From: Obelidium mucronatum
Lineage: Eukaryota > Chytridiomycota > Chytridiomycetes > Chytridiales > Chytriomycetaceae
Reading direction: 5' to 3'
DNA length: 64,000 nt
NCBI GenBank assembly: GCA_025765595.1
Contig: JAIVFH010000016.1
Span: 333,501-397,500 of the forward strand
Shown here: positions 44,209-57,200 of the stretch, piece after piece
Numbering within the stretch: position 1 is the stretch's first letter
How the letters are laid out: the number at the start of each line of letters is the position of its first letter
Made by a program: the position numbers and the translations under genes
Notes under the pieces: model-generated
Seen by the model: the letters and a program-made list of their open reading frames with translations, nothing else
What the model was told of the DNA's origin: nothing
Databases searched by the model: none

Positions 44209-47200
44209 TCACTTGGACCCATGCACCTGGATTCCCGTCTTTTTGCACCGCGCATCTCTTCGCACCTGCTTGATGCTCATGTTGGGATCAACACGCTGCT
44301 CCTTCACCAACACATTCATCTCATATTCCCGCTTTCGCATCCACTGCTTGGTCAAAATACTCTGCTTGTGCTGCTTCACCAACTCTTGTCTGCTAATAAA
44401 ATTCCACGGCATCAATGGGAGGGATGGCAGCACCTCTACTGCCTCACAATACGCCATCTCAACAACTTCAATCTCTGATGCGTCTCCTGCTCCTTTGCTG
44501 AGTGTTTTTGTTGATTGCCCCATTCCTAATCCGACTCCTCCTCCGTGATGACCTACTCCTCCGTGATGACCAACTCCTCCTCCTCCTCCTCCTCCTCCTC
44601 CTCCATGATGCGTCACCCTCTCGGACATGTTTAATTTGCTGACAATACTAATGTGGATTTCTTCTGGCGTCATTTTGGTCGCGTCTCCTGCCAGCATCGT
44701 CGTGTTTGCTGCTATACTGTCAAATTTCGGGTTCTTCTGGAATCCTTCCTCGCCAAAGTATTGTCGCGGTTGAATTAGCCCCACAATGGCGTGTATAGGC
44801 GGTTTATTTTCGTGTGTTATCGTTTTGATGACGGATACGATTCCTGACTTTAGAAAATATATTGTTTTCAAGTCTTCTCCTGTGTATGAGGACGAGCGAA
44901 GCGAGTATTTTTTTCAAATTGAATAAGTAATTGTACGGATTTGGCCTACCGCCGTAGTACTGAAGATGTCCTCTTCTTTTGCCTTCGGCGAAACACATAC
45001 CTTCGACATAAATCACATGGCGCAGTTTATAAGTATTCCGAAAAGTTCGCTGAGTAACCGCCAACAAGGAAGACTTTGTCCATCCTTCAAACGCCGGAAC
45101 TTTGCAAAAAAAAGAATGCAACGCCCCCGTCTCATGAATATGAACCGTTCTCAAATGCCGATCATAATCCTCCTTCTCCACTTTAAGAAGCTCTGTTGGA
45201 AATAGTGTTTGAACCGTCGCCGTCCGTTGACACTTGTTTTTCAATGCAATGTCCCCGAACCCTTCCCCAACACCCATCACCCGGACCATCACATTCTCTT
45301 CCACCCCAAGACCCGTTTTCGTTATCTCCACACTTACTGCGCCAGACAAGACAACATACCAAGCCGTGCCTTCCTGGCCTTGTTCAAAAACATACGCCCC
45401 CGCCGCTGGGTACTCCACCAACGTCACGACTTTGGAAATCTGGTACAGATAAAACGGCGTCAAATTTGAAAAGGCAGGCAGACTTCTCGTCGTGTTGTAA
45501 ATCCTGTCGACATCTGTCGCGGTTCGTTCAAATGACTTTTTCTTGAGGCTTTTGATGAATTCTTGGTATTGGTGCGTTGGTTTCCCGCCGCAGACGCCGC
45601 CGCCGGTTCTTCCACGACGATATGCGAGAGATGTTCGATCGCCGCCGCCGCTGTCGCTTGTGGCGTCGGTATGGTTACTTGCTTTTTTGTAGTATAGCTC
45701 TCCTTCGGCGGCGGATGGTAGCAGTTTATCACGTTCTGAAACTTCCTTAATGTACTGCTTTATAAACTGTGCCGCGAATCCATCTTCTCCAGCCGAGGAA
45801 ATTATTTCACTGGAATCTTGTGGTGGTTGTAGTTTTTCTTGTTGTCGAGAAAGCAGGATTTCTGTTTTTGTTTTGTTTTTTGTTTGGTTTTTGTTTGTGT
45901 TCACCCCCCAAAAAAGTTTTTTAATGCTCAACTCACTTTTAAGTTGCAATGCGCTCTTATCCAATCGACAATCCGGTTCGTGGATTTTCGTTTCCAAGTA
46001 TCCTTGCACGATTTCGTTCCTTTCCTTGGCGGATTTTACTCTTGCTTTTGCGGGAGCATTGCTATGTGGTGGTGGTGGTGGTGGTGGTGGTGCTGATCTT
46101 GGACGTTGTTCCAAGCCACTTTGATGCTGATGATTGTGATGGTTTCCATTCAATCCTTGCATCGACGACACGCTTGATCCAGGTCTTTGAGGTGGAGGTG
46201 GAGGTGGAGGAGGAAGGGGTTTTATGAATCCTCTGACGACGGGTGGGGCGCTCCGGATTCTATGTGGAGTGGGGTCTCTGTGGGTGACTTGATATGAGGA
46301 TGAATCGTTTGTATTCCAAGATGAAGCGGTGGTGGTGGTGGTGGTGGTGGGGATCGCCAATGGATCTTTTCGGTTCCATGATACGCCACAGGAACGAATT
46401 GACTGCATGAATTTTCGGTGTAGATCTTCATGTGTTGTAGGAGCAGCAGCAGCAGCAGTAGAGCTTCTCGTTGTTGTGTTTTCTCCTCTTCGGCTTCCGC
46501 CTCCTCCTTTTCTTTCGTCCACTCCATTATCATTCCCAAATAATTTTAAAAGCTCCCTGCGTGAGGATGTATTGCTGCTCTGTGGGCGTGTTGGTTTCTG
46601 AAGCGAGGCTGTAGCGGTGGTGGGCCTGGTGCTACTGCTTTGCACGCGTGTGTTGTTGTTGGTGGTGGTGCTGTTGTTTGAGAGACTGAATCGGACTCTG
46701 CTTCGTGCTGTTGCAGCTCTTTCTACAGTAGGTCGACGCGGCGATGCTGGTGGAGGACCATTCGATTCCAGTTCAACTTGATGATTACTTGCGTTTTGGA
46801 GATTGTTGAAATCTTGACGATCAAATAAATCTTGGGTATCGCTGTTGCTATCTCTGGAATCATCCGAATCATCTTCGTCATCATGATATTGAGAAGCGGC
46901 AGCAGCAGCGGCAGCGGCAGCAGCAGCAGATGCGCGTTGGCGATCTTTGAGAAACTGTTCAGTGATTGTAAATAGTTTCTTCGCATCAATGTTGTATTTC
47001 GATGCTGTTGCTGCTGTAGATGGAGTCGCGTCGAACCTGGGACAGAATCGGTAAGTTTTAGCTTCTATGCGTGATTTCTTTTACATATAATGTGCAAGGG
47101 AGGTGTGGGTTTGGTGAGTTACCCATATTGTTGATGACTTTTTAGTGCCTTTCCTGTAGCTGTTCCTGGTCGCGATTGAGTGCGATCTAAAGGGGACTTG

Positions 47201-47270
47201 GGTGTTAAAAAGAAACGTTTCCAAAATCTCGACAACAGAAAAAAAAAACGCACTCACGAGACTCAGTCAT
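44209..47270 (-). CDS. Protein with two cyclic-nucleotide-binding domains
   Basis: Five exons: 47270-47258, 47186-47123, 47036-45937, 45861-45001, 44879-44209; 902 aa. The N-terminal half is disordered (poly-Ala, poly-Thr, Pro runs). CNBD 1 begins near RSLPAFSNLTPFYLYQ and has YVFEQGQEGTAWYVVLSGAV, GEGFGDIAL and RTATVQ, fitting the phosphate-binding cassette. CNBD 2 starts at VPAFEGWTKSSLLAV and VIYVEGEDLKTIYFLKSGIV (rejoined across 44880-45000); its cassette reads FGEEGF. A poly-Gly/His insert (44530-44610) and a basic C-terminus follow. No kinase, exchange-factor or channel domain is present, so it resembles CNBD-only proteins such as CNBD2. The ligand, cAMP or cGMP, is inferred. It is divergent from eIF2A with 119 nt between starts. 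Confidence 0.82.
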
Positions 47271-47389
47271 CGTTTTCGTAATTAGAATCGGATTATAACA
47301 AGTGAGGAAAAGAGATCAGAGACAGGGCGACAGGAATTGATTTCCAACAGTCGTCGTTTTTTTTTTCTTTCACCGCAAATAAAAAAAAA

Positions 47390-49838
47390 ATGTCAAATCC
47401 AGCACTGTCCACCAACCTGACCCAGTTCACGAGTTAAGCGAAACAATGCTCTCCCCTTGTTTTTCGTTTTGAATTAACCCTGGAACAATTGTACTTGTAT
47501 AGTTCTCTCGGAGAAGGGTGTCACAGCTGTTACGTCTCCACATAATCGTCAGAGCATTTTGGAAGTCAACACTGCTGGGTCTAGCAACAGGTGCTTTTTT
47601 GTTTTGTTTTTGTTTTCAATTCAAAAGGGAAAACAAATCGAGGAAGATACTCGGGGGGGTCTCTTCGTTTGGCTAACCAGGCGACTTTATTAGAACTTTC
47701 ACATATAGTCCTGAAGGATCTCTCTTGGCGGTTGTCCTTGAAACCAAGTAAAAAACAGACTGTTGATTAGTTTTATTCGAATACAGTGTCGTGCATCGGT
47801 GCTGGCAGCTGTGACTGTGGTTATTAACGTTCTCCATTTTTTTTTTCTTCATGTGATTTCAGCGTTACAATCTACAATGCTAGGGATTTGGAAGCTGCGG
47901 ATAACATTGTCCAAACGATTGATTTGAAGGGAGTAATTGAAGCGGACTTCTCTCCTTTGGGTACTTTCCTTGCTGTGTGGACTAGATGGGGTACAAAAAA
48001 AAAACACAGCTTTGTTGGTATAACTTTCTGAAAGCTCTTTTTTTTTTGAACAGTGAAACCATCGTCTGATAAAGACCAGCACAAGAACATGTCCATCTAC
48101 AGAATCTCAGACAGCCAATTAATCACCTCGTTTGTCTCGAAATCCCAAAACAACTGGAAACCGCAATGGACACCCTCTGAATCCCTGTTCGCCCGTCTCA
48201 GTGCCGATTCCACCGAAGTTCTCTTTTACTCACCGACTTCCGATGTCAATGCGTCTGGGAACTTGGGGTCTTCGGGGAAAATTGCGGGCGACAAGTTGAG
48301 CAGCTTCAGTATTTCGCAAAATAAGAATGGAAAGAGTTTTGCTGCCGTGTTTAGTAAAGAAAAGAATGGGGTTCCTGGAAATGTCAAGTTGTATGATTTG
48401 GAGAATGCTGGGGTTGCTGGGAAGGGTCCTGTGTTGGTGTCGACTCGTAGTCTGTTCAATGCTGATTCTGTGGATTTCTTGTGGAATGCTGATGGTAAAA
48501 AAAAACAAACAACGCCCTTATAGTCAGTTACTGGAAAAGTGATACTGAATTTGTCTCTGTTTTGTTTTGAATTCTTTTAGGTTCCGCTGTTTTGATTCAC
48601 ACTCACACGGATGTTGATAAAAGTAACCAATCGTACTATGGAAAGTCGACGCTCCAGCTTCTAACCACCACTGCGCCCCACTACACCACCCAAATCATTG
48701 ACTTGACAAACCCAATTCACAGCATCTCCTGGAGTCCCAACAGCAAGGAGTACATTGTTTTGCATGGCCCTATGCCTTCTAAATGTACCCTCTTCACTGT
48801 AAATGCATCCCACAAGGATACACCCAGTCAAGCCATCTATGAATTCCCACCAGCAGCTCGAAACACTGTGACTTACTCTCCACATGGTCGCTTGATTCTC
48901 ACAGCCGGATTCGGAAACCTTGCAGGAGACTTTAGCATCTGGGACCGTGCTGATTTCAAGCAGCTCTGCAACGTGCGAGCCGCAAACGCGAGTTCAGCGC
49001 AATGGTGCCCAGATGGTCGCCACATTCTCACATCCACCTTATACAAGCGGTTGAAAGTGGACAATGGAGTGCGAGTGTTCCATCACAGTGGAGTTCTTGT
49101 TGCCACGATGGATGTGAAGGAGTTGTATGGGTCACAGTGGCGGAATGATGATTGCGGGCGGTGGGCCATGAAGCGGGCCTTGAGTCCACGGCCCGAGGGG
49201 ATTCAGGATCCAGAGGCGATCAAGAAGGCGACTGTTCAGCCGACAGCGGGGAAATATGTTCCACCGGCGTTGAGAGCCAAGCTTGGTGGGTCTTCGTCGA
49301 GTTTGGGGAGTGCGACTTCGTTGGGGAGAGCGAGAGAGGAGCAGTTGAAACCTGTGGGGCCGATTGGTGTGATTGGTGTTCTTCCGGTTGCTGCTGCAAA
49401 GCCGGGTACGCCTGTTGGAGCGGCGTCGAATGAAGGTAAAAAAAAATGTTTCTATTTTTTTTTAATTCCAGTCCTCATTCCTTTCGGTTACAATAACTAA
49501 ACGATGACTCAAATTCAGAAAAGTCAAAGGCTGCGTTGAAGAATGCGAAAAAGCGAGAAGCCAAGAAAGCTCACGATGGAGGAGATTCTCGGCCCGTCAC
49601 AGCAGCAGCACCTGCAGCACCCGTCGTTCCTGCTTTCATCCCAATTGACGCAGACTCTAAAATGATTGAACTTGAAAAGAAACTCAAGACTGTTCAGAAA
49701 AAGTTGAAGCAGATTGGGGACATCAAAAAGAAGAAGGCCGATGGTGTTCAATTGGAGTTGACTCAGATTCAAAAGATGGAGGGCGAGGCTGCGCTTTTGA
49801 AAGAGTTGGCTGATCTGAATCTTCAGATTGGAAATTAG
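47390..49838 (+). CDS. EIF2A: Eukaryotic translation initiation factor 2A (eIF2A)
   Basis: Seven exons: 47390-47432, 47503-47590, 47694-47747, 47863-47990, 48054-48494, 48581-49435, 49519-49838; 642 aa. The beta-propeller has RTFTYSPEGSLLAVV (rejoined), IEADFSPLGTFLAVW, THTDVDKSNQSYYGKSTL, ISWSPNSKEYIVLHGPMP, YSPHGRLILTAGFGNLAG and AQWCPDGRHILTSTLYKRLK. A KYVPPALRAKL linker and a basic, coiled-coil tail (KSKAALKNAKKREAKKA, KKLKTVQKKLKQI) follow, as in yeast and human eIF2A. The protein helps deliver initiator tRNA in non-canonical, GTP-independent initiation. The upstream exons are short; phase agreement supports them. Confidence 0.94.
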
Positions 49839-50055
49839 TGATGTTGTTTGTTGTTGATGGAGTGGATTTATAGTGGCAAGCATCAACCAGTAGGATGCAA
49901 AGAATTGATGAATGCTCGAGTTGTCTAATAAAATATGTTTTTTGTTGGAACACGGAATCTGGGAAGAGAACGAATCGGTTGTAGAGTGGAAGCTTTGGGC
50001 CAAAGAAGATATTTCGTGCTACTATAGCTCGCAAGGCTGAATGGCCTGGACTATT

Positions 50056-50062
50056 TATAAAA
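50056..50062 (+). promoter_or_regulatory. TATA-like box of the cyclophilin gene
   Basis: TATAAAA about 70 nt upstream of the start codon at 50131. A TATA-driven promoter would fit a strongly expressed housekeeping foldase. Inferred from position only. Confidence 0.4.
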
Positions 50063-50130
50063 TCGATGTTAACCGTTTTATTTGGCGTTTTCTTGAAAAT
50101 TGCCACGATTGATTTTTATCAAAAAACACG

Positions 50131-51124
50131 ATGAAGTTCTTCAACTCAATCCTTGTTGCCCTCTTTGCGCTTGTGTCTCTTGTGGCCGCTGCTAAGGGCC
50201 CAGCCATTACCACCAAGGTCTACTTTGACATTGAGCAAGCCGGAAAGCCACTTGGACGGTTCGTTCTTGGTATGCCTTATTTTTTGAAATTAATCCTATT
50301 TGCCTCCGCAATTCAGTGTTGTCATTGGACTTTACGGAAAGACTGTGCCAAAAACTGCTGAGGTATTGCATTCATTATGGGGCCACTTGGATAATGCAAT
50401 TAACATTGGGTATCTTTGCAGAACTTCCGCGCTCTTGCAACTGGAGAGAAGGGCTTTGGATACCAGGGATCCAAGTTCCACAGAGTACGTCCCTTTTAGC
50501 TCGACTATTTACATCCTTTGTATCTTGGTTGAATCTGATGTTCTTATTTTTTTTTTGGTTTTGTAAAAAAGGTTATCAAGAACTTTATGATTCAGGTATC
50601 GTGTTTCTCTCTTTTCTTTCTTTTTTACTCAAATATATGTTTTTGAAAATTAGGGTGGAGACTTTACTTCAGGTGACGGTCGTGGTGGAAAGGTAACTCA
50701 TGTGCAGTTTCGTCCAGTTCTATCGCTTTGATTAATTGAGTTGCCTTGTGTGGTGGATAATCTCAGTCCATCTATGGCGAAAAGTTTGCCGATGAGAACT
50801 TCAAGCTTCGTCACAGTTTAGTATTCTTCAAGAAATGCAACCATCCAAAATAACTCAAAAAAAACATCAACAGCCAAGGTCGGTCTCCTTTCAATGGCCA
50901 ACGCTGGAAAGGACACCAACGGATCCCAATTCTTTATCACCACTGTTTTGACTTCCTGGTTGGATGGCAAGCACGTCGTCTTTGGAGAAGTTCTTGAAGG
51001 ATACGAAGTTGTCAAGAAGATTGAGCAGACCCCAACCAACCCAGGTGACAAGCCAAAGGACGATGTTATTATTGCCGCCTCTGGTGAGCTCAAGGAAGAA
51101 GGTGCTGCTGAAGGTGAATTATGA
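50131..51124 (+). CDS. ER/secretory cyclophilin-type peptidyl-prolyl isomerase
   Basis: Seven exons: 50131-50258, 50317-50362, 50422-50484, 50572-50595, 50654-50692, 50767-50815, 50874-51124; 199 aa. The signal peptide is [20 protein letters not shown]. The cyclophilin fold is complete: [20 protein letters not shown] (first intron removed), [31 protein letters not shown] with the catalytic Arg, [39 protein letters not shown]. It resembles cyclophilin B. The protein catalyses cis-trans proline isomerisation during folding in the secretory pathway. The tail ends EGEL rather than a clear HDEL, so retention is uncertain. Two exons are very short (24 and 39 nt), and the first intron uses a GTTCGT donor. 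Confidence 0.95.
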
Positions 51125-51276
51125 TGTTGTTCTTTTATGGTTGGAAACTGTGTTTTTAACTACATAAACGTTACGATGTAGAACTTTAAAGGGTTCTGAA
51201 AAGACTTCAATAAACGTAACTGATGATGTTTTCAATTATTTATTCCACATTAATTTTTCTGATAAATAATTTGTGA

Positions 51277-54200
51277 ATGAAAACAAGATCAAGTCCGCGT
51301 GGTGGAGGAGCGTCAACACCTCCAGTCGCAAGAAAGTCCAAAACTGCTACACCTGCAAGCAGCCGCGATAAGGGGAAGGGAAAAGCCGTAGCTTCTGCAG
51401 CATCTTCGGCTGAAGTGGTAGGTTGTTTTTGGGACCATATTGGTTAAACTCATCCACTCTACTTTTAAGCATGCTCCTAAACAAAGAAAGAGATCTGAGG
51501 AAAATGTAGAACAAACGGAAGAAGAAGTTGATGATGAGGAACAAGATGAAGATCAGGCAGGCCCGTCGACTGCCCCAGCCCCACAATCCAGACGTTCGTC
51601 CAGACGGTTGGCTGTGATCACACCTGAAACCAAAACAATCTCCAAGAAAAAGGCCAAATCTCCACTAGTGCACAAGTCACGTGATAAAGCTGCTACAGTG
51701 TCCCCCAAGAAGCAGAAGGTTGTTGTGAATGATGATGTTTGGGCCGTTGAACTTGATGGGGAAAATGGTGATGATGTGGTTGTTGTCAACAAGAAAAAGA
51801 GGGGCCGCAAACCAAAACCAAAAACAGCCGAGAAGGTGGATGAAGATAAAGAGAAGCAGCCTAAAAAGGCAGAGAAGAAGGAGCCAAAGTTTGTCATTAT
51901 TAGTGATGATGAAGATGACGAGGATGACGAGGATTTACTCGAAGATGATACGGATTCAGGGGATGATTATAAGGAAGGAAAGGCCTTTGATCCTGTTGAA
52001 GTTGCAAAGTCATTTGTTCGCAGCAAAAAGCACTATAAAGAGGAAGACGATGAGGGTGATGAAGAGGATGAAGATGGTGATAACGAGGAAGGCGAAGGTA
52101 ATTGTGCATTTCAAGTTTCCACTCCTTCAGATCTTAACTTTTGTGATTTCTTAACCAGGCAGTGGCAATGACGAAGACGGCGAGTCTGCACCAAAGAGAC
52201 GTCGGGGAGTCAAGAAGGAAAAGAAGCCAAAAGCCGCTACAGGAGGCAAATCTGCCAAATCTGTTGCCGCTTTAGCCGCCCTCCGCAAAAAGAATATCGA
52301 GCAGCGAGAGGATCTTCCACTCCCAGTTGCTGTAACGAATGAATCCCATACACCCGACACGTCGTGTTGTTTGTTATGCTCGTCTCGTGAATTTATGCGA
52401 GCTATTGAAAACAAGGATATGGACTTGTTGAAAGCTTTACTTGAGAAGCCTGAAGTCGGAACTTGGTGCTTTGGAAACTCCCCAGACCACCCGTTATCGA
52501 ACCCTCTATCATTGGCTGTTGCAAAAGACCAGGATGAACTTATTCATGTTCTTATGACACGTACAGCAACATACAAAAATGTTGATCCGCCGTCCTCCTA
52601 CGTCTACTCATCCAGTTCCACTGGTCGTGCAAATTACCGTACATATGGCCGGGCCATCAAAAAAGTGAACGAATCTCGTGGGAATCGAGAAGGAAACAAT
52701 GCTTTTTACGGCGTTACAGACTCATCTCCATATGACTTTGACAAGCGCGGAACGCCAATCCGGGGTGAAAGGTCCGTCGAAGGCTCCTGGTGCCACGCCA
52801 TGAGAGCCGCTTGCCGCCTTCCATACTCAGAAAAGACTTTCGAAAGGCTGAGTTTGAGTTGCCCCAGTGATGCCCAAGCAGAATTTGGACAATGGGCATT
52901 GTATGAAGCAGTGTCTGCTGGAAACAGGAAACTGGCTTCCAAGATGCTTGAGATGATGAGAGATTATGCTGGTTTCTTCAACACTCTTCACCACGAAACG
53001 CTTTCTTTGGAGCCTGGTACCCCTTTCACAGCGTTTCGCCAGGTTTCCGTCTTGAAAAAGGCCAACAGCGAATCGCACAGTATCAAGCCTTTACATTTTA
53101 GTGCCATCAACCCAGATGCAGATCGCTTGCAAACATTATTGGATGCAATTTCTCCAGCCAATGCCCTTGATGCAGATGCGATGGGTCGTACTGTTGTTCA
53201 TTTTGCAGCTGTCTGTGAAGGCACTGGGCCATTAAAACTCCTGCTTGAGAAGGGTTTCGAGATTAAAGGCGTGGATGCCTCCAAAATGAGTCCATTGTTA
53301 TTGGCCGCGAAATATGGTGCAGAAAATAGTTTATTTCAATTATCAATCAAATCTAACATTTTCCTGTTTTTGGTGTAGGTCGTTCTGAAAACGTTAAAAT
53401 TATTATTGACGCTATGGGAGGAGGCAGTGCTGCCGCCGATAGCACATTCCTCCCCAGCGGATACACTGCATTGCATTTCGCTGCTGGGCATGGCCATCTC
53501 GAAGTTGTGCAAACTTTAATTGATGCACATGCGACAATTGATGCTATTGACAAGAACGGAAAGCTGACACCTTTGATTCATGCCTGTAGAACTGGTCAAC
53601 TTGAGGTTGTGAAACTGCTTTTGTCCAAAGGAGCCAATATCTTTGCAGCTGACAACATGGGTCGAACTCCATTGATCCACGCTGTCAAAAACGGTCATTT
53701 TGAGCTAGTGGTTACTTTGTTGGCAGAAGGCGCAGATGCAAGTGCTTCTGATACTTCTGATAACTCTCCTCTTCATTATGCTTGCGGTAAGTCAAAGATT
53801 TTTACTTATGTGCCGCTGATGATACTCTGTTCTTTGGTAGGTTTTGGATGGAGAGACATTGCAAAGGTCCTTCTGGATTATGGCCAAGCCGAACTCAACG
53901 CTCTCAACTCTTGGAAATGCACTCCGCTTATGATTGCAGACATGAAGGGGCATTTTGGATTGACGCAGTACCTTTTGGAGTTGCCAGGGATTGAAGTTAA
54001 CTTTTTGGACAAGGACGGATTCTCAATGGTTCACTTGATGTTCAATACTGAAATGACTTCGCGTCAAGATGTTGACATGCGAATTAAAAAACTCGAAACC
54101 CTTCTGAAACACGGCGCGGATCCTAACGTTAAGTCTGTTGAGGGCGAAACCGCCCTTCATATGCTTATGAATTGGACGTTTGATGCCAGTTTCAGTTTGG

Positions 54201-57200
54201 ATGATGTTTCCAGCTATCAAGTGAAGGTTTTAGAGTTGCTGATTGAAAATGGAGCCTTACTTGAAGAACGGAACGGTGAAGAAGAGACTCCATTGTTGGT
54301 CGCCGTCAAGAACGTTCACCTGGCTCTCGTTGTGGAACTTCTGAAAGCCGGAGCATTGATTAAGAACGCAAATGCGAGTGGAAAGAGCTTTATGCAACAA
54401 GTGTTCATAGCTTTAGCAACCGTAGATGCGCATAAATTTGTGGAGAGAGATTTGACAGACTTTCAGAAGAGTTTCGAGAAAGTTTCTGCCGAGTCGAAAG
54501 TAATGGCTGAACAAGCAGACGCTCTTCTTGCCTTGCTGAAGAGTGACTATTCTGATGTTATTGAACCTCAGGTAAATCGCGTTAAATAGGTTTACTGCCA
54601 ATTTAACTCGAACTTTTGCAGCTCAACGAAGTTGATTCCGAAGGATACACGCCATTGCTTCGGGGATTAAAGGATGCTTTAGATAAACAAACTGTCGCAA
54701 TCCCAAAACTAGAACAGCGATGCCGTAACCAAACTTTCTACTCTTGGAACAGGGATAATATTGTTCTTTTCACCGTAAACTTGGACAGCTCTTTTGGATC
54801 TTGGTTGAATGGAGTCAAACACTTGCGCGACTTAGGGTCTTTCTTGAATTGTAAAGTCGAAATCCCTGCAAACTTCAAAAAAGAGAAACCAACTGATCCG
54901 AACCCGGAATTCACGGGATATTCGCTTCTTCACTTTGCAGCCAAAACTTGGAATGCGGACCTTGTGAAGGCATTGGCTGAGTGGGGGGCTCCTTTAAATG
55001 GGCAAGATGACAATGGCGCTACTCCATTGAGCTTGGCTCTGGAAAAACTTGGGTCAACCGGCGAAAAGTCTGATGCGGACAAGTGCAAGTTCGAACAGCG
55101 TTCCGATCTTGTCAAGCAAGTCGAAACAGTCAAGATACTCCTTGCCAGAGGCGCAAACCCAAGCATCAATGACAAACAATTTGAGAGTTCCTTGTTCCGT
55201 GCTGTTTCCAACCTCCCGGAGGAAAGATTTTTCGCTAGTATTCCAAAGCAGCAGCAGGAGATGGTCTTGGCTTTGGTAGAATCGAGTGAAAAATTCAGTG
55301 GCACTCCACTGGATGTGTTGAGCAAGAAAGAGTCGAAAACTGTGTGCATGCTGGCATTTGAAAAAGGGTGAGAAGAAATATCCGTTTCTCAATATTTATG
55401 GTTTGACAATTTATATTTTGTTGAACTGTTACAGATATGATAATTTTGCAGCCGTTTTCGCAAAAGCCGGAGCTTCAATGGATGTCATTGGTCCAAAATC
55501 AGTCTCTACAGCTCTTTTAGCCATCAAGCAAGGTCGTTTGTCGGCAGCGCAAGTTATTGTATCGGCGGATTTGTCCATTGCGGACGAAACTGGACAAACC
55601 TGTGCTATGGAAGCTTGTAACCAGTCTGATGAGATTGCCCGCCTAATACTGGAGACCGATGGATTGTTAAACATTAACAGTATCAACAAGGCCCATGAAA
55701 CTGCGTTGATTGTCGCGACCAAGAAAGGGCGATCTGTGGAAGTTCTGACTAAGATACTCAATAATGGCGCAGATGTCAACTATTCTGGCCCTGATGGAAA
55801 ATCTGCGCTAGTTTGGGCCATTGAAACAAACAGATTGGAATCCGTCAAGTTGTTGTTACAGAACAAGGCCAACGTGAATGTTCAAGTAAATATGGGACAA
55901 TGGGCTCTTCATTTCGCTGTTCTCTCTCGTAACAACAAGATTGTGACTATTCTTTTGGAGAATGGCGCAAATCCCGACGTTGTTCGAACCAAAGATAAGG
56001 CGACTCCGCTTCATGTAGCCGTTGAAGAATCGAAAAAGGAAGTCAACAAGTCCCTTAAAATCGAACGTAGCCTTCTTCAATTTGGTGCGTCTTTGAATCC
56101 AATTGATGCCCAAGGCCGAACTCCCCTGCACATTGCATTCTTTGGACTGGGGAAAATTCCAGTTATGGACCTCACATCCAATGAACTCAAGGTGCGAAAA
56201 GAATACGAAGATCAGCTGGCTTTGTATAACTCAGGTCGCGAAAGAGTGAAGGAGTATGTGAAGAAAGTCATCGGTGCTACATCTGACACGGACAAGGCCA
56301 ACATCTTCAAATGGTTCTACGACACGAAAATCGCTCTTCCTGAAAACTCTTTGAAGCCAGTCGAAGACAAGCGCAGCACTGCAGAAGAGTATGCTCTTGG
56401 TGTCATGAACTCTGGCCAAGCAGAGAAGAATGATCCAGTTGAGATTGTAGATTTCTTGGCAACTTTGCCAGAGATACAATCTGACGTTGTTGATAAGTTT
56501 GGAAGGACGCCTTTGCATTATGCCGCTTTGATTGGAGCATCCTCTTGTACAAATGCGCTGCTGAAATCGGGAGTCAACCTTGACAGACCAGACAAGGATG
56601 GTAACACGCCATTGCAACTCAGTTTGTTGGGCGAGCACGTTGATTTTTACTTGAACTTGGGTCTTCAGGGAGCCAAAGTGAACGGACACTTGGTACTTGC
56701 GGATGGAACCACAGAGAGCAACTTTTTCTACGCACTTATGAAGGGGTTCATGTCTATTGGGTACTTCATTAAGAACCGCGAACATCAAAATCTATGCACA
56801 GCCATAAGTGATGCTCTCAGAACAGGACGTTACAGTTTGGCACTTTCGATGGCCAGCACCGCCAGCGCTCTTGATCTGCAGTCGGTCGACTCACAATCCC
56901 GCACTTTGTTGCACGTTATTGGAGACTTCAAGGCATTGAACGCATCTATTTGGGAGGAAGAATATGTCTCCGAAATGTTCGACGTTCTGAAAAAGGTGAA
57001 TTTGGACATCAACGCCGTCGACAAGGCTGGACGAACGCCGTTGATTTGTGCTGCAAAGCACCGGCAAGAGGCGGTTGTCGATCTGCTTTTGTCTGTTCCG
57101 GGCGTCTTTTTGGATGTATCTGACGAATCTGGTGCAACTGCCGTTTTGAATGCGGTGCTCAGTAAATCCAAGAGACTGATTTCCTCACTATTGGCGAAAG

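Noticed and set aside
43364..44548. 394-aa open frame on the plus strand, antisense to the kinase-like gene
   Set aside because: It lies over the GC-rich block, where stops are scarce in all frames. Its product is a biased Arg/Pro/Ala string without motifs, while the minus strand carries the real membrane and kinase domains.
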